NCBI GenBank assembly: GCA_002420235.1
Contig: DIHQ01000171.1
Location: 1-6,699 of the forward strand
Direction: 5' to 3'
Source of the DNA: Flavobacteriales bacterium UBA5692
Lineage (GTDB): Bacteria; Bacteroidota; Bacteroidia; Flavobacteriales_D; Sanyastnellaceae
Length of the DNA stretch: 6,699 nucleotides
Below are positions 4,174 through 6,699 of this stretch, piece after piece; positions within the stretch are counted from its first letter, which is position 1; each line of letters begins with the position of its first letter. A model generated the notes under the pieces. It made no database searches. It saw nothing but the letters and a program-made list of their open reading frames with translations, and was not told the DNA's origin. A program made the translations under genes and the position numbers.

Positions 4174-6635
4174 CTGTCGGCGCATGGAAAGCATGGCTTG
4201 AAAAAGCCAGAACAACGCATGCCGTATCAGAAGCCAGTTTACCAGTCGATGCAGACACCCCATTGTTCGTCACTCAAGATTCACGAGCCCTAGAAGGAGC
4301 GCGACCCGGCGCCCGAGCATTTGTCGCTTTACCCGGAAATTGGCATGACGGCCACTCCTTTTTAACCGAGGCCCATGCAAGTGGCGCACGGTTCTTCCTT
4401 GTCAGGGAAAACGTCGCTATTCCAGAACTAATGGAATCTGACATAATTCGTTGCCACGATCCTATATCAGCCTGGCAAGACCTGACTCGCCAGTGGCGGG
4501 AAACATGCAATACGGCTATCATCGCTATAACGGGCAGCAACGGCAAAACCACGGTCAAAGAGTGGCTACTGCAACTCATCGCTCCACACACCGTAGCATT
4601 TGGGAGTCCCCGGAGCTATAACAGCCAGGTCGGTGTGCCCTTAGCGCTAACAGAATTAACTCCAAGCCATGCCTGGGGGATTGTGGAAGCAGGAATCAGC
4701 CGCCCAGGAGAAATGGCTAAACTCGCTAGTTGCATCGTCCCGAACGTAGGGGTCCTTACCCACCTAGGGGAAGCCCACCTCGAAAATTTTGCTAGCAATG
4801 AAGCCCTTCGCGACGAAAAACTCAAGCTATTCAAAGGGTGCGAATGGGTAGCCATGCCCGGTTACTTAAATGATGCTATCCTTTGTTTGCGATCGCTAGG
4901 CAAGAAAGTACACACGTGGGGTGTTTCGGAGCACGATGCACTAAAAGTGTCAAGTACCATTGAATCAGAAGGGAGAATCGTTGAAGCTGAATACGAAGGC
5001 CAGCATTTTACCTGGTTTCTACCCTTCTCGAATGAGATGGGCTACCGCAACGCTATGACCACCGCACTGGTAGGGTTGAAATGGGGTGTCCCTGCCCCAG
5101 AAATCGGTGAGGCACTTGAACGATTCAGAGATTTGGAACACCGCATGCAACGCATCCGAAAGGCGGACGGCATGTGGGTATTATCCGATGCCTACACCAA
5201 CGATTGGGATGCCTTAGGCCTCGCTCTCAGTGACTTGTCACACATCCCTGGTGCAGCCAAAAAGGGCGCAATCATCGGACCTGTTCCGGGGATGAAGGCC
5301 GTGGATATCGAGCGGCTCAAGACCCTCATCAAAACGAGTGGGGTGGACAACACTTGGGCCATTGGTAAAGCATGGGACTCAGCCCCGGGCCCCAAGCCTT
5401 GGCGGCAATTTGCCTCTCCCGAAGAGGCGCTGAAGGCACTACAAGGGGAGGACAGCCCGTTCAATGGACACCATGTTCTTGTCAAAGGCCCGCGTTCCGC
5501 TCGATTTGAAAGGCTCACCGAAGCCCTCGTTCAGCCAGGGCATTCAACCCGACTTGTGCTCGATTTAAAAGCCCTGACACACAACCTCCAGCAACTGCGG
5601 CGTTACATCCGCAACCACTGCCCTGTTGGCACCGACCTCATCGCTGTAATCAAGGCGAGCGGTTACGGCACACACGCTGCGGCCATTGCCCGAGTGCTGC
5701 AATTCCACCGGGTCCCAATCGTAGCCGTCGCATGCACGGAGGAGGGGGTAGAGTTACGCAAAAATGGTATCACAAGCCGCATATTGGTCTTGAGCCCAAC
5801 ACCAAACACATTTCACGCATTGCTTCAGCATCGATTGGAGCCGGCCATACATTCTGAAAAACAATTCGAAGCGTTGGTCCAAGAATTAGGAGACCCCAAA
5901 TCTCCATGGCCTATTCACCTGAAGGTAGACACTGGTATGCATCGATTGGGATTTGCTCCAGATGACGAAGAATTGCTTAGAATCGCCGGCCACCCTATGG
6001 TAGAATTGAAAACCGTATTTAGCCACCTCGCCAGTGCAGACAGACCAGATCAAGATGCGGCCTCCCAAAGCCAAGCAGCAGCTTTCAATCGCACGGTGGA
6101 GTCCATTCGAGCGATACGTCCGAACGTCAAACATCACCTCCTCAACTCCTCTGGCCTTATCCGTTTCCCGGCCCTTGGGGGGGATTATATCCGCACGGGA
6201 ATTGCCCTTTTAGGCGTGGTGCCTGACAACGACATGAATCTCCAGCCCGTAGTTCATTTTGAAACGACCGTCGCATCCCTGCACCGCATCCCGCCTAACG
6301 AAGGGGTCGGGTACGGCTTGGAGGATGCAGCGCCCATCGAGCGCTTAATCGCCACCCTTCCTGTCGGTTACGCCGATGGGTACCCTCGAAGCCTGTCCAA
6401 TGGGCGTGGTCATGTTGTAATCCGAAGCCAACGCGCACGAGTGGTTGGAAAAATATGCATGGACATGACCCTCGTCGACGTCACCTCCATTCCAGGTGTC
6501 AACATCGGTGATAATGTAGAGCTATTCGGCCAACAGATACCCATCGAGAATGTAGCTAAAGCTGCAGGAACGATAGCGTATGAAATCCTGTCCCGTATCC
6601 CCACGCGGGTAATCCGAGAGCAACGCTACGGCTGA
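4170..6635 (+). CDS. murF-alr: Bifunctional MurF (UDP-MurNAc-tripeptide:D-Ala-D-Ala ligase)/alanine racemase
   Basis: 821 residues with two enzymes of peptidoglycan precursor synthesis. MurF (about 1-450) adds D-Ala-D-Ala to UDP-MurNAc-tripeptide using ATP: N-terminal DSR plus FVALPGNWHDGHSF (37-64), P-loop TGSNGKTT (121-128), EAGIS (173-177), HLGEAHLENF (198-207), YRNAMTTAL (292-300), and the C-terminal-domain start near HRMQRIR and LSDAYTNDWDAL. Alanine racemase (about 458-821) is PLP-dependent: Lys495 in AVIKASGYG is the expected Schiff-base lysine; KVDTGMHRLG (585-594) contains Lys585 and Arg592, matching the carbamylated Lys and its Arg partner; Arg675; the second catalytic Tyr715 in GVGYG; CMD (763-765); and Tyr804 near the end. 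Both active sites look intact. This fusion is well known in Bacteroidota. It starts at the ATG that overlaps the tdk stop; no separate promoter is evident. Confidence 0.96.
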   Translation: MTVGAWKAWLEKARTTHAVSEASLPVDADTPLFVTQDSRALEGARPGARAFVALPGNWHDGHSFLTEAHASGARFFLVRENVAIPELMESDIIRCHDPISAWQDLTRQWRETCNTAIIAITGSNGKTTVKEWLLQLIAPHTVAFGSPRSYNSQVGVPLALTELTPSHAWGIVEAGISRPGEMAKLASCIVPNVGVLTHLGEAHLENFASNEALRDEKLKLFKGCEWVAMPGYLNDAILCLRSLGKKVHTWGVSEHDALKVSSTIESEGRIVEAEYEGQHFTWFLPFSNEMGYRNAMTTALVGLKWGVPAPEIGEALERFRDLEHRMQRIRKADGMWVLSDAYTNDWDALGLALSDLSHIPGAAKKGAIIGPVPGMKAVDIERLKTLIKTSGVDNTWAIGKAWDSAPGPKPWRQFASPEEALKALQGEDSPFNGHHVLVKGPRSARFERLTEALVQPGHSTRLVLDLKALTHNLQQLRRYIRNHCPVGTDLIAVIKASGYGTHAAAIARVLQFHRVPIVAVACTEEGVELRKNGITSRILVLSPTPNTFHALLQHRLEPAIHSEKQFEALVQELGDPKSPWPIHLKVDTGMHRLGFAPDDEELLRIAGHPMVELKTVFSHLASADRPDQDAASQSQAAAFNRTVESIRAIRPNVKHHLLNSSGLIRFPALGGDYIRTGIALLGVVPDNDMNLQPVVHFETTVASLHRIPPNEGVGYGLEDAAPIERLIATLPVGYADGYPRSLSNGRGHVVIRSQRARVVGKICMDMTLVDVTSIPGVNIGDNVELFGQQIPIENVAKAAGTIAYEILSRIPTRVIREQRYG

Positions 6636-6699
6636 ACAGAAACAGGCTCTTTGAGGAAGTACTTGTACTGCATACGTGTAATCCACCAGTACATCACTG
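6626..6699 (-). CDS. C-terminal end of a convergent gene of unknown function, cut by window edge
   Basis: A minus-strand frame enters from the right edge and ends at a TAG at 6628-6626. The visible 22-24 codons read YWWITRMQYKYFLKEPVSVQP at the end, rich in aromatic and basic residues like a membrane-protein or enzyme tail. It would overlap the last 10 bp of murF-alr, tail to tail. The plus strand has no ATG in this stretch, and the other two minus-strand frames give a stop or a less protein-like product. The visible part is too short to identify a family, so coding status is uncertain. Confidence 0.4.
   Translation of the reverse strand, partial: VMYWWITRMQYKYFLKEPVSVQP

Noticed and set aside
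4274..5518. Minus-strand open frames of about 80-108 codons
   Set aside because: Antisense shadows of the murF part of murF-alr, whose motifs are continuous through the region.
6658..6669. Inverted repeat AGTAC-TT-GTACT as a terminator of murF-alr
   Set aside because: Only 5-bp arms, a 2-nt loop and no T-run; it also falls in the likely coding end of the convergent gene.
1..6699. tRNA, rRNA, insertion sequence, CRISPR, toxin-antitoxin or defence genes
   Set aside because: None of their signatures were found; apart from the lipoprotein/barrel pair and the unidentified right-edge frame the window is conserved housekeeping genes with no sign of recent transfer.

Overview
The window reads as a compact stretch of a Bacteroidota chromosome, most likely a Flavobacteriia/Cryomorphaceae- or Schleiferiaceae-like lineage. 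The evidence is a single-chain MurF-alanine racemase fusion, an L13 protein that begins with the Bacteroidota-style MDTLSYKT, a type II thymidine kinase without the usual zinc cysteines, a DUF2490-type outer-membrane barrel protein, and a promoter resembling the Bacteroidota -33/-7 form (TTG, 19 bp, TAnnTTTG-like). Strong Shine-Dalgarno sequences are not obvious. The exact genus cannot be read from the sequence.

Layout. The left half is on the minus strand. In transcription order, from about 3457 down to 1, it holds: a small lipoprotein with a carboxypeptidase-regulatory-like fold; a secreted DUF2490-like beta-barrel with a C-terminal lamin-tail domain, whose start overlaps the lipoprotein stop (TTGA); an intergenic region with a good rplM promoter candidate; then rplM (L13, GTG start), rpsI (S9) and rpsB (S2). 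rpsB runs off the left edge inside an Ala/Glu/Pro hexapeptide-repeat tail. A structured 118-nt leader separates rpsI from rpsB.

The right half is on the plus strand. After an 86-bp divergent intergenic region with a near-perfect 19-bp palindrome come tdk (thymidine kinase) and, overlapping it by ATGA, the murF-alr fusion. At the far right, a short minus-strand reading frame enters from outside and overlaps the end of murF-alr by 10 bp; it is probably the tail of a convergent gene.

How the genes work together. rplM-rpsI-rpsB supply ribosomal proteins. tdk salvages thymidine. murF-alr makes D-alanine from L-alanine and carries out the last cytoplasmic step of UDP-MurNAc-pentapeptide synthesis, so one polypeptide holds the enzyme that starts D-Ala supply and the one that consumes D-Ala-D-Ala. 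The lipoprotein/barrel-LTD pair is the only part without an assigned role. It is the best candidate for something undescribed, but the sequence gives no proof of a new system. Most of the window is ordinary housekeeping.
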